Shown here in pieces: positions 24,977-36,900 of a DNA stretch of 64,000 bases. The stretch is from Ptychodera flava (Eukaryota; Hemichordata; Enteropneusta; Ptychoderidae). The position numbers and the translations under genes were made by a program. Each line of letters begins with the position of its first letter. Position 1 is the stretch's first letter. Location of the stretch: positions 14,313,719-14,377,718 of the forward strand of contig NC_091938.1 in assembly GCF_041260155.1 (NCBI RefSeq). The letters run 5' to 3'. The notes beneath the pieces were generated by a model. The model did no database searches. It worked only from the letters and a program-made list of their open reading frames with translations, and was not told where the DNA came from.

Positions 24977-26063
24977 AGTTGGCAACCTTGACTCTCAGGA
25001 GAAGTTTCAGCTTTGGAGATATGATGCCATTTAATATGTGAAGAAGATCTCCATCAAAGTTCTTTATGTCCAAGCTATAGAGTGTGAACAATATTATTGT
25101 AAGCACTGTGGTTGAAACTGGGTTAAAACTTGAGATCTGGTCACATTGAAAAATGGAGTAATCTAAAGTGGCAAACCTTTCAATTTTTTAAACATGGCAA
25201 TATTGTTCACACTGTGATGCTAATGTATAATAAGATGGACTTTATGTTCACACAATATTCAAATTGGATATCAAGTTACTGAATGCTCTGAAACTTTCCA
25301 TTTGTACATATAGCTCTGGAATATATTTTGAAAAGTTACAGGGAAGTTAAAGTTCCCTATGACAACTCTTGGAAAACCAGATCACCCCTATCACAAATTC
25401 TATATTCAAATAAGTGTATTTATTAAAGTATAATCTATTTTGAGAGTATATTTCTAAAAAGCTTTTTCTTTTAACATTACTTTATACTTCACCCGAAATT
25501 TAAATTATATGCAAGCATTACTATAATTCCTCAGGACTCTCTCCTAAAATACCAATGCAGAGATTTCTATTAATATTGCTGTTACACGTGTGCGTCATCG
25601 GTAGGTTGTCAGGACCAATAATATTTAATTTGATACCTGATGCATCATCTAATGCAGTGGGATGAGAATCATGCATACAGGATATCACACTTGCATGTGC
25701 AAGACCTTAGATTCTTGCAAGATAGTCAACAACAGCGCCATCAACGTCAATTGTAAAGAATTGATATATGAATCATTCAGTCCAATTGCAAACTGATGGT
25801 ATGAAGGAAGTGAGAGAGGTTTGAGAGGATGAAGGCATGGTCTAAAGTTTCTATCGAACAAGCATAAATATTAGCTACCATTTACTTTCTACATCCACGG
25901 GAATGAATTAATTATCAATGGTGCTTGCTACATCCTTTAGAGCTTTTCATTTAATTTTGATGTAATGTAGAAACTCATAAATGGTCAAAGAATGGGCCAT
26001 TTCAGTAAATTTTCAGTCAAACTTTCCGTTTCAGAAGTTACAAGGGTATCACTTTTTCTAAGA
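24977..26063. other. 3' flank of SPO11, no other gene
   Basis: AT-rich sequence. The 77-codon minus-strand frame at 24873-25106 overlaps the last SPO11 exon and is a shadow. Nothing else supported. Confidence 0.4.
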
Positions 26064-26275
26064 TGGTATGCACCTTAAAAATGCGAGCTTAAGCTTCCCC
26101 TAAAGTAACTTCATGCTTATCTTCATTTATAACCAAGAATTAAAATCATATTCACCAGGCAAATGTTTGGATTTGAGAAAGAAATACCTAATATTTTTCA
26201 GCGTGGCTGATATTCCCTTGTTAACTCTATGTGGAAAAATGAATGTTGTTTAGATTTTCACTAAAACAAGGTTGT
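26064..26275 (+). mobile_element. Truncated family A MITE
   Basis: The left end GATGGTATGCACCTTAAAAA and the block TTAACTCTATGTGGAAAAAT match family A. The right third, including the terminal repeat, is missing. Confidence 0.45.
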
Positions 26276-27274
26276 AAAAAAATCGCTTATTTCACAGGCT
26301 TAAACATGAGTCCATAGAAGCAGTAGCTGTAGACTAAGAATTGTTGTAAAAGTTTGTGCGTCCGAAATGTGTCCTCGAGGGGAGAACTTTTAAGGATATT
26401 TTCTCTTGTGCTATTGCATGCTCTGTCCTCAAATTCAGTAAAATTTGCACTCACTAAAATCTGCACAATATTTGGGAATACATAAAGGTGGGTAAAATCA
26501 TGACACCACACTTTTACTGATATTCCTTTTTGTAACTTTACCGTGAATTTCATTTTTTCCCTGAATTCTATTTCGTAAGTTCTAATGTAAATTGGTGGCA
26601 CTATTGCACTCTACCATATTTTCTCCAGTCTTGCAAGTACTCTCCTTGACTCCAATTTCACTGTGTAGGGGAAGACATAGGCACTGCTGTTCAACTGAAA
26701 GTCTTTCCAATAATGCTATACTTTGATTCAGTATCGCCATTTTGGCCAGTGTTTTTTGTAAGTTCAGTGACAAGACTCAGAACTATGTTTATACTTAATA
26801 TTTAGCTTTATTGTTCATGCACATTGTTTTTTCTGTACACTGAAAGGAAGACGAAATGAGAATAACTGAGAAACATTACTCAAGTAACAATCGCGATCTG
26901 ACATAGTGTGTGCAAAGTTATCATTATACAACTAAATATGTCGTGTAAACCTCACTGATACAATACATATCTGCTGACAAAGCTCACACACATCCTGGTA
27001 CTTTTAAAGTCCTGTGGAACTGAGGATACTCATAGTTACTTTGGGATGAAAGTCCTGAGATGAATTTGATGACAAGATGTAATATTTTCATTTAGCCATG
27101 CTATTGGCACAAATGTATACAATACATTTCTAGCCACAGAATATTCTGGCCTTTTGCACAATCTAAACAAGAGATATGATAGACAATTTTGCATAAACAG
27201 AATGCCAGTTTGTTGTGTACATTTGTCATGCGACTTCAAATTTTACATACTTCATCATCTAAAGTAAAGTTTTA
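26276..27274. other. No gene recognised
   Basis: Minus-strand frames of 104 codons (26287-26601) and 63 codons (26582-26773) overlap slightly and lack known domains and splice sites that would join them. I cannot support them as a gene. Confidence 0.35.
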
Positions 27275-27278
27275 TTAA

Positions 27279-27547
27279 AGGTATACTGTCACCTGTTCCA
27301 ATTTTGTCACAGTTACTATGTTAAGAGAAAATCTAACCAATCACAGATTTTAAGCGGGTGGCCGCTTTTTAAAAACAGCGCCCTATTAACCCTTTCAGGC
27401 TAGATACCCTATATATAGGGGAAATTTGGGTACGTTCCCAGAAAGTCAGGCCTGAAAGGGCCCTATTAAACATGGGCATTTTGAACACCAAGGAACGCCA
27501 CTTTGACCATATATGGGCATATTTAGATTACAGGTGACTGTATACCT
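27279..27547. mobile_element. TTAA-flanked MITE, family B (copy 2), interrupted
   Basis: Flanked by TTAA at 27275-27278 and 27548-27551, with terminal repeats AGGTATACTGTCACCTG and its inverse. Without the nested insertion it is about 190 bp, matching copy 1 closely (AACCAATCACAGATTTTAAGC, GGTGGCCGCTTTTTAAAAAC, GGGCATATTTAGATTACAGG). Confidence 0.8.
27390..27460. mobile_element. 71-bp nested hairpin element with 9-bp target duplication
   Basis: CCCTTTCAGGC and its exact inverse GCCTGAAAGGG bracket a 49-bp core, which contains a second small stem, CCCTATATATAGGG. The flanks are the exact 9-bp direct repeat CCCTATTAA (27381-27389 and 27461-27469). Copy 1 of family B lacks this sequence, so it is an insertion. 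Confidence 0.75.
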
Positions 27548-27551
27548 TTAA

Positions 27552-28953
27552 AACTTGAAGATTAATATTGTATAGTTAATACAGTGGGAATTTTAGTCAA
27601 TATGTAAAGTGAGCTCCTCATGTTTTATGCTGAGGGATTGTAACTGAATTGGAAAAAGTACCAGGATATGCTTTGAGGTAACAAAAGAGTGCCAAGAAAC
27701 TTTTAGAGATTATTGCACTAAGCCACCATACAGAGATAATCTGAAAATAAAGGCATACATGGTGAATGATCCAAGATCATTTGATGAAAACTAGAAACAA
27801 CGCCAGATGTGGAGTGGAACTGACTGAAATGGTATAAAAAGTTGCATAACAACGAGTTGTGTCTGCTTACATGTCACACTTCCATATATAAACTGGCAAT
27901 GACTGCCAATATGTATCTATACGCAGATATTTCTGATAATGCAGTCAGATTATACATGCACATCCATAATACAACTTTTTGTTTCATCATAATTCAATTA
28001 TATTTCTGATTCATGATCAGTTACTTCCAAAAGCTGAAATATTCTTGCTGTCATGGCAGGCACATGAACAAAATACACTGGATTGAGATACTCTTGACAC
28101 CTGAAATAGTATTTTTCTCATTGTTAGGGATTGGTTGCACTTCATTGTAGACAAAACCATCTATTTTGGTCACCAAAGTATGTATGAATGAACTAATAAT
28201 AACATCGCTTCAACAGCAAAAGTATTATCAATTTTGAATTACTTGTTTGGAACAAAAACATGTGTTCTGTAGATCATCAAGATTTATAAATATTTTTGTT
28301 CTTCATACTCATGTGAAATGCCCTTTCAACACGAAAGGTCGAATACCTTTAATGGTTATCTCCCATTTGTATTGGCTAAGGCATGCTCACCATTAGAGTC
28401 CTCATAATTATTTGGATGTCATCACAAACTTTTCATTGTTACCATATTTCCAGTGGCAAAAATCTAAAGTAAACCCTAAATTTCAAATCTTTACTCTTTC
28501 TTGTCAGAGAACCGTTCAGCACACATTAGACATAGATATATTAATAGCTCTGTGACCAGAAGATTATCAGCTTGTATTTTGTTCGTTTTTATAGCACTTA
28601 AATATAGCAGCATTTCTAAAATTGTTTTTTGTTACATACGTCTTGAAGTATTCTTCTGATATGACCATTTATAGTTGCTTGATAAAAGAAGTACTGCATA
28701 CAACAGTATGCATGGCCCAATAATTAACTTCATTGTCAAATGAAATCGCCAAGTTTCAGATGAGTTTAATTGTAATTGTAGCTTGCATCATGGAATTACT
28801 CCAATTTGCCAGGAATTCAAAAATTATTATATTGAATTGCACTGTCACCTTTGAAATACTAAAGCAGCAAATACAGCTTACTAACTGAACACAAGCACAC
28901 ATGAAGAGCTCTGGACCACATTTCCTTGTAGTAGACACCAGTCTCGTCTGAAG
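27552..28953. other. No gene recognised
   Basis: AT-rich. A 60-codon minus-strand frame at 28756-28938 has no support. Part of it could be 3' untranslated sequence of SLC35F5 if the last exon lies this far away, but I see no evidence for that. Confidence 0.35.
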
Positions 28954-28961
28954 GGTGCCTT

Positions 28962-28982
28962 CATAGACCCTCGAGGGTCTAT
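28962..28982. mobile_element. 21-bp palindrome with 8-bp flanking duplication
   Basis: The sequence reads CATAGACCC, TCGA, then GGGTCTAT. It is flanked by an exact 8-bp direct repeat, GGTGCCTT (28954-28961 and 28983-28990). A near-identical palindrome lies at 52821-52841 with its own flanking repeat. Confidence 0.6.
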
Positions 28983-28992
28983 GGTGCCTTTA

Positions 28993-29229
28993 CCCTTTGA
29001 GTGCCAAAGTCAATTTTTGTTGCCTTTATACAATATAACGCCAACAATATCTTTCTGATATAGACAATTTTTTTTCTGATTTTTCCCAAAATTTTGGTCA
29101 AAAAGTGTAGCCCATGAAAATTTATGTCCTTTTAGTCCAAAATCATGGAAAAAATTACACAAAAATTCATAAAAATTTGTAAAATGTTGCCCTGATATTT
29201 TTGGAGGGAAAATTACAGTGCTCAAAGGG
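28993..29229. mobile_element. Family C MITE (copy 4)
   Basis: Starts CCCTTTGAGTGCCAAAGTC and ends GTGCTCAAAGGG. The flanks TTTA and TCAA are degraded forms of TTAA. The interior is closest to copy 3. Confidence 0.7.
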
Positions 29230-29234
29230 TCAAC

Positions 29235-31624
29235 CTGATCACCCCCGATTTCCTGTAAATAGGTCCACGATCACCATCAATAACAACAGGTTTAGGCCAA
29301 GCTATGGTGGTGAAAGAGTTTATCTACAACAAAAATTGAACTGTACACCCGCTAGACATGGCCCTAATATTCAGTCTTTCTGGAATGCTGTTCAAAGCGC
29401 ACAATAATCCTACATCTTCATTCACAGACAGAGGGAAAGTACTGATAAAATTATTGCGCGTACGATAAATATAAAATGATACAATACAAACTATAAGACA
29501 AAAATATTGATCTTGAGTGTTGATTGGTGACACTGAAAATACCAGTTCCTCTTCTTGATCAACAACGATTTATCTTGTTCAGCACAAAACAATTGCATGC
29601 TTACACAACTATTACGGCTTTCCATAGACTAGACGCAACTAAACGCTCAACAAAGGGGTAGCATTGTCAATGATTGTCATCATGTAATGTTAAAAACAAT
29701 GAGCACCTTTTAAGCAAACAGAGTGACAAATGGATGCAAAAAATTTGTCATGAATCAAGCATGAGTAAGTATTTAAAAGCTTTGGAAACATGCAGCAGAC
29801 ACTTCAATTAAAATTTTGAAGTATGAATATTCAACAATTATAATAAATATTTAGTGTTCATGAATATTCCATACCAAGCACTTATTTAAGATATAAAAAA
29901 AATATTCGATGAATATCAAGAATTGCAAGTATTTCTTTTGTGCCAATCCCCATTGTAACATCCTATTTCATAATGGACCAGTTATGCTGTTTCATTTCAT
30001 AAGTATTATGTATCAACAGCCATCAAACCCATTTCATTGAAGAGATTGCACTGTCATGACAGAGGGATCTTCTATACAAAGGACAAGATATCAATCAGGG
30101 TCCACACACTCAAAATCATTTGAAATTCAAAGACTTGACTCTCAAGGACATCAGCAATATTCAAGGACTCTTTGAGGTTTAGAATATGATTTTTCAGGTA
30201 TAATTTTCACAATATATCATTTTTTACATGATTTTAGATATCATTTTTACAACACTATGACTGATTAATTTACAGTTTTTCAAACTCAGGGTGGCTAATA
30301 AAGTTTCCAGGACTTTTCAGGACTCAATTTCATTTTGAAGGACTTTTCAAGGTCTTTACACAGGAAGCTATAATTCAAGGACTGCCCAGGAGTGTATGGA
30401 CGCTGAATTCAAACCCTGTCCACATGATATTGAACATTCCATAGGTTTCTTGTCATCCCTTTAGCGTTGAAGTACATAAAACTTCAACTCTAAAGAAAGT
30501 TCTAACAACCATCTACAAATACACATATTCATAGCGAGAGAAAAATCTTACATTTTCACAAATAGGTGCCTAGCAACAGCAACAGATGAAAACTTTTGGA
30601 AATACACTTACATGTAACTACTGAATAAAATACAATTGAATATGTACACTGGATAAGTTATGCTATTTACATTTGTGTCTAAATTCAAAAGTATTAAACT
30701 TAACACGGCATTTTTAGTAACTTCAGCTATTTGAACAGGTGGGATAGCCGTACTTTGCGATTTTAAAAATGCAATTTTTCTTAGTGCTCATATAATGACT
30801 TTCATTTAAGAATTCTTTCCAGATGTATTGTCTTCAGCAGAGTGGGTAAGCTGGTGATAAATGATATATCACCCCAACAAGAGAAATTACGGGGTTTTGT
30901 AATGGCATAGTACCACTCACACTGTATGTGGAAATAAAAAAGTTATAACCACATTAATATACAATTTTTGGAATTTATAATATGAGTAAATGAGACAAAA
31001 GATATGCAATACGATTTCTGGGTACATCATCTCCTTCTCCCTTTCCAGCAAAAGAATGTTTTGTTCCATCAAAGTGGGATATGATAAAGTGATTAAAGAA
31101 GTAATGATTACCACAAAAACTACAAAAGATACAATTTGTTCTTTGACAGAGTATACTGTCCTTTCCTAACAAGGGTCTTATTTGATCTTGTTGATTTTAC
31201 TTTGTGAAACCCCCTAAAAACAAATGCAAAAATGACAAACACCTGAAGATGGGAGGTGTTGAAGCCACACGATGTTTACAAATATTTACTGTAAATTTTT
31301 CAAAAACTATTACAAACACTTCTATTCAAAACTGAAATTGCCTTGTATAAGGTGCGAATGCTTTTTGAGCAAATTATTTGACTTGGTAGTAGAGTTTTGT
31401 ACAGACACTAAGTGAACATGTTGCGAACTGCAGTACTTCATGACGCTGAAATTGACTTTTTACATTAAAATCATACAAAATAATGTACAGTACCTTAGTA
31501 AGAACCTCAAGTATGCACACTGTGGCAGAAAAAACCTTTGCCAAAAGGTTACGATCGCAGTCATTCAATTAATGTTATCAATAGTAACATGTGGCTGGAA
31601 GTTTTTATTCAACTAATGTTATAT
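29235..31624. other. No gene recognised; one possible repeat
   Basis: Frames of about 65 codons at 29201-29533 and 30917-31172 have no content I recognise. A possible CAGGGT-ended repeat is listed separately. The rest is AT-rich and unremarkable. Confidence 0.35.
30096..30418. repeat. Possible hAT-like repeat with CAGGGT ends
   Basis: The left end CAGGGTCCACACACTC and the inverse of the right end (CAGGGTTTGAATTC...CCATACACTCCTGG) are similar. The interior holds repeated CAAGGACT / GGACTTTTCA motifs on both arms. No target duplication was found, so the boundaries are approximate. Confidence 0.35.
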
Positions 31625-31628
31625 TTAA

Positions 31629-31805
31629 AGGTATTCGGTCACCTTTTTTAATTGCCAATCACAGATTTTACGCAGATGGCCGCTTTTTAAAAAGGGTGCC
31701 CCCACACAACCAGCAATGGCATACTTAGCAGCATCATCTGCATACCCTTTGACGTATTACCTTTACCATATTTGGAATATGCAAATTTACGGTGACCGTG
31801 TACCT
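31629..31805. mobile_element. TTAA-flanked MITE, family B (copy 3)
   Basis: TTAA at 31625-31628 and 31806-31809. The ends are AGGTATTCGGTCACC and GGTGACCGTGTACCT. It keeps CCAATCACAGATTTTACGC and TGGCCGCTTTTTAAAAA, with the middle diverged. Confidence 0.7.
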
Positions 31806-31809
31806 TTAA

Positions 31810-33917
31810 TAACATCTTGTGAATGAAAACTTTCACTTAACTAATATTATCAACATCATCACTTACATGATGCGAATGAAAGTCTTTTCGACTGAAGAAT
31901 ATTGATTTCAATCAAACCCTACAAACCCTTTTGGCAAGCCAGTTGCTCACAATATTTTGCTGTTAAAACTGAAAGAATCTACACAAATACAAGAAACACA
32001 TGTGAAGGAACATCATCGTCTCCTGAAATTGAGTTTTGAAGTACAAACCTAAAAATTCCCTGTGGTGTGACAGAACTATGCACTGACTTTTTCCTGATGT
32101 TGTAAAAACGTTTACTTTGCATGGTTACTACACTGTAGTGACTGGAAATCAGAAATGACGGTGTCGTCTGATAAAACGCCACTATGCAACTTGCCAGAAC
32201 AGCAGTCCTATACACAGGTACAGCACTATGACAGAGCAGTTACACAGGTTCTATAACAGCACCACTTTTCACATTCTTTACGGTAAAATCAGGGCCTGCG
32301 TTTCGGTTCAATGGGTATTCGCTTGGGAAACTTATGTAAAAGAATTGAAAGACATTTTTTTGAATGAAGCTGTGATTGAAGCTAGCTTGAGCAGCATTCC
32401 ATACCGTCTTTGCTGTCTCTCATGTTATGCATATTTAATATCAAGCTTTCTCTTTGTTCCTTGTCTTCAGGTATCCTACAATATTAAAAGAGAAAAATAA
32501 TGAATTAGCATTGTTTTTGATGCCACATTTAATTGCGCCATGTACTTCAAACTTTAAATGTGCTAAAATTCACTGATAACAAAGCTCTTCGAATTGCTCT
32601 TCACCAAAGCTACAAGAAAAGTGTTATATAAAGTACTAAAAGTAGTCTAAACAGTTGAAGGGCATCTGTTCAAAGCCATGGAACCATGACTGGAACATAT
32701 CCGCTAGTACGTATTAACACTCATTCTGTGGGTTGTATCTCTTTTATAAGTTGATTAAGAATGTCAAATAAAGGTATTTTTATTGTTTATCCTCAGGAAA
32801 CTTTATGTACAGTGTAGTTTATATAGGAAAAGAGATACAAGAGAATTAGTGATATTCTTTGTACATTATTATGTACATGTAAGATCCGTCACAAAATTGA
32901 ATAGCACTTTAATGCTTGCAAAATGCTGCATATTTCCCTGTAACAGAAGAGATAATGTTTTTCTCTACATATAATATCTGTAACATGTCTGGATAGTTCC
33001 TGATTTTTATCTCTATTTCTAAAGAAAAAAAAATTTATGACCTCTATTTTCAATGAGATCTTTATGCTGTGTCATGACTGTTTGCACAATGCTGTAATGT
33101 TTAACAGCAAATAATCAATGCTGCCCTCTCTCTTGAAAACATGCGGGTACAATAATATGTGGGGTGAGGCATTTGTTCCTTTTTTTGCGACACCTTTGTT
33201 GTAAGAAAACATTAAACATGTACCCTCACCCCCTATTTCAATATGTAAGGTGATCAAGAGAAAAGCTGTACGCCAGACATACGACAAATACTGAAGCTTT
33301 CAGTGTCATTGTCCGGAACAGACTGCTTTAGTCAAATCTGAAATGTGCTCCCATAGTTCCCTTTGACAAGAAACCACATGTGCATATATGAATGGAAAAA
33401 GTCAACAGGGTGGTGTTCTAATGCTTTACAATATCTGCAAGCAACTGAGACATATTTCTAGGTAACACTTCATCTACTTTGCTCATTATTTTCATACTTG
33501 TTCAATGTGCAATGCATATTTGTTCATGTAAAGAAGCATTAACCTTTATCAAAAGAGACAGCCACACGTTCAGGAAACAACTTGATGTCATTCTACTCTG
33601 TTACCCGCATTTCCTGTACAGATTTCCATCCATACACACTTTCCCTATAACATTAACACCGGCATGTAGGAGCGATAGATTTCCAAAGAATGCATACATG
33701 CTGGAGTGACAGATTTCAAAAGAAATGCGGGTGCTACCTGTCAACGAGGGCATAAGCAAGTGGACAACATTCCGATTGTCAAATGCAGTGTGACTCAATA
33801 TTCAGATACACAGAAGCAGTCGCCTAAAGGAAAACTATTTACCTGTCAGTTATGTCCTACACAACTATGAATTGGAGAGAGTACAGGGGTACACCACAGA
33901 GGACAGTGAATCTATGC
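31810..33917. other. Downstream flank of SLC35F5, terminal exon not identified
   Basis: I looked on the minus strand for an acceptor followed by a short hydrophilic tail like that of vertebrate SLC35F5 and found no convincing match. An acceptor-like CATCAG followed by a frame near 32,095 that ends at 31,979 is possible but unsupported. Confidence 0.3.
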
Positions 33918-33921
33918 CTAC

Positions 33922-36900
33922 CTGAAAGGCGTTGTTCTTTTACGATAAATACAAAATATGAGATGTTTTAGTCCGAGGAGCACAGGATCCCAGTCATCAT
34001 AGTGGCTGAGCAAGGCCACCACAAAGAATGACAAAAACACCGGCACTGTCCCAGCAAAAAACATCCAATTAAACACCACCTGGGGAAAAAATAGACATAA
34101 TTTAAATCAGAAAGAAATTCAAATCTTTGCTACCATAACTGTGATATTACTATAAATGCTGATGTTGTTCAAATTACATGGTAAAATGATCAAACCATAA
34201 AAGAATCTGTCCAAGAAAAGGCATGTTTTGTAGTAATAGTATAGATATTAGAGAAAACTGCGCTGAACTTGTTTGCTACCAACGGAAAATTTTTTTTGTA
34301 GGAAAGTTGAGAGAATTTCAGATTGAACTTTTCTATGAAATTTCACAAATCAGTGAGTTACTTACCCTATTTAGCATGATATCTAACAACATAGACAAAG
34401 GAATTGTCAGACTAAGCGACAGTGTTGCTATGAGAGAAGACGTCAAAAAGCATCCCCTACAAGAAAATTTGAATCACAGAAAATTATTTCAAGAGAACAG
34501 AAGAATGACCGGGACTCAACAGTTGAAATACATATCAACAGTCCAAGGAACAGTGATTGCACCATAGGACATGTACAGATAATAACAATATCTTGTAAGA
34601 ATCTGTCTAATCATATGTTAAACTAATCAGAGTAGGTAACCATAGTTGACAAATTCAATCATTTTTCAAAGCAACAGGATGATCCATTTTGAGAACTATG
34701 AAAGGTTAATGCGATATAGACAGTTATACTTTCCTCTGAAACAAACATTGAGATAACAACACACTACAGAGATAATCACTGCAAGATCCTTGGGCTATCC
34801 TGTCACAATATTATTTTATTGATGAGATAATGGAAATCAGTATCTTGTTTTACGACATAAAGCTGCTTTGGTTTGTTCAAAAATATAACATTAAATATTG
34901 ATTGTCTACATAAAATAGTGAAATCGTTGATGTTGAATTTTACAGCCTTGTCTGCAGATTTGACTAATTCTGAACCAAAAACAAGCTTTTAAGGATTCTG
35001 CTCATGTCTGATAGCAAGCTTATTATTTCTGTAACCGATATCATTGACATTAACTTTTGTAATACACGTTTTACATGTAATGATTTTTTAAATATGGTTT
35101 GACTGGTAGCTTCGATGTATGTGTTTAGCTCAGAGTTTTGGTCCTGTTTATTTTTATCACACAGAAATCTTCATCTTAAATATAGGAAATAATAAACTAA
35201 ATATCACAAGTTTACTGATAGTGATACTTGAGTCTAGACAATAAAGGTTTCCTTACCATAGCCAGAGGAACTCTGAAAGCACTGTACCAACAAGACCATT
35301 AACAGCTAGGTATATCAGTGCCATTTTACTTGGCAGTTCAAACCCTTCCCAGTGAGTGTAATTTAAAAAGAAAAAACATGGCCACAACAGCAGCAGCGTG
35401 AATAAACCCACAAAACCTACAAGAGAGGAATGAAATTAACATTAGAAGGGAAAAGTTCAATGCTATAAATAGGCAACATGTTTACAACCAGGTACAAGAA
35501 TAGCCACTGACATATGAAACGTTTACTTATAGTGTGTACTGCATAGAGCAGCTGACCCATGAAAACAGACCAAAACACGCATGTATCCAGAGATATTAAT
35601 AATCAAGGATTCATTTGCAAGCATATTTGCGTATCAATTCAAACGTAATAAATGAATGAAACAACAGACAGTAGCACATAGGAAAATAATGGCAGCAAAC
35701 ATAATTATGTGAATGAAGCATCATGGTAATTGGTTCTGCTAATTAAATTGCTCACGTGACTTCATGGACAAACACCTTCAGAGAAATTTTTATTTAAATG
35801 GTCACCATAGTGTGTACACGGAGTCAGAAGTAAAAAATATTTGTATTTATTCCTGTCATACATGAAAAAGCAGATAAAACAAATAAAGTGCAAACAACAG
35901 ATCATTTTGCTAATTAACACTCTCTCTCCTTAATAGTTCGTTCCCTTCACATGTTCCTATTCTGGTCTACAGTAGCCATTTTTTTGAAGAGTTTCATATC
36001 CAGTACAATGATATACTTTAAAATCAAGCTAAATGTTGTACATATACACTATACGGTGTATGATAAATATCACATCATTAAGATGTGTACCATGACTTTG
36101 GGTTGAGTAATCTCATTAGAATGTACATGTTTTCGTGTTAGATACAACGTATTCTGTATTTTGCTTTCTTTCTCCGTTCCATCTAAATGAGCAGGGTTCA
36201 AGCTATGCACTCTTGACTATTCTTTCAGTACGTTTTCACAATGTTGAACACTATTTCTGACTTCTAAAATTATGCAAAAATGACAAATATTATACAGAAA
36301 AGAGACGGGAAAATTGTACCTTTTACATTGGAAACGATCAAAACATACAGCACTGTGTTTTTTTTAAAAACACTGCAGCATAAAGCATAAAGCATAAACT
36401 TTCTGCATCACAACATTGTAAATGCTTCTTAAACTGTTCACCACTTCAACTGCTAACTTTTGAACGAATCAATCTTCAAATTTTAAGTACAGTCAAACTT
36501 TTTACACTTTTTAAAATACTTTTTTGATCTTCAATGTGTGAATAATAGTTATCCATTCCTAAGCAGAGAATGCAATCCTCAATTCAAAATTTGAAATGCA
36601 TACATTTTTACTCACCAAAGAACATTGGAATATCTATCCTCTCTTCATTATCCACTTTTCGTTTCAACATGACAAGATACACAGCATACAAGAGAGCCCC
36701 ACACAACGCCCACAGTGCCCCAAGTTGAACTTGATCATCCTGGACTGAGTTGTCGGACATACACACAAGCACAATACCAGCAATACTGAAAATGCAACAA
36801 AAAATATCACTTGAATGCCATGTTACAGGATGACATAATTCTTTTTGAACATTAGATAGATGTCCAAGATAAAGAATTTTAAATCTAATCATTTAGAAGG

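Noticed and set aside
26287..26773. Overlapping minus-strand frames of 104 and 63 codons
   Set aside because: No known domain and no consistent splice sites. Chance open frames in AT-rich sequence are more likely.
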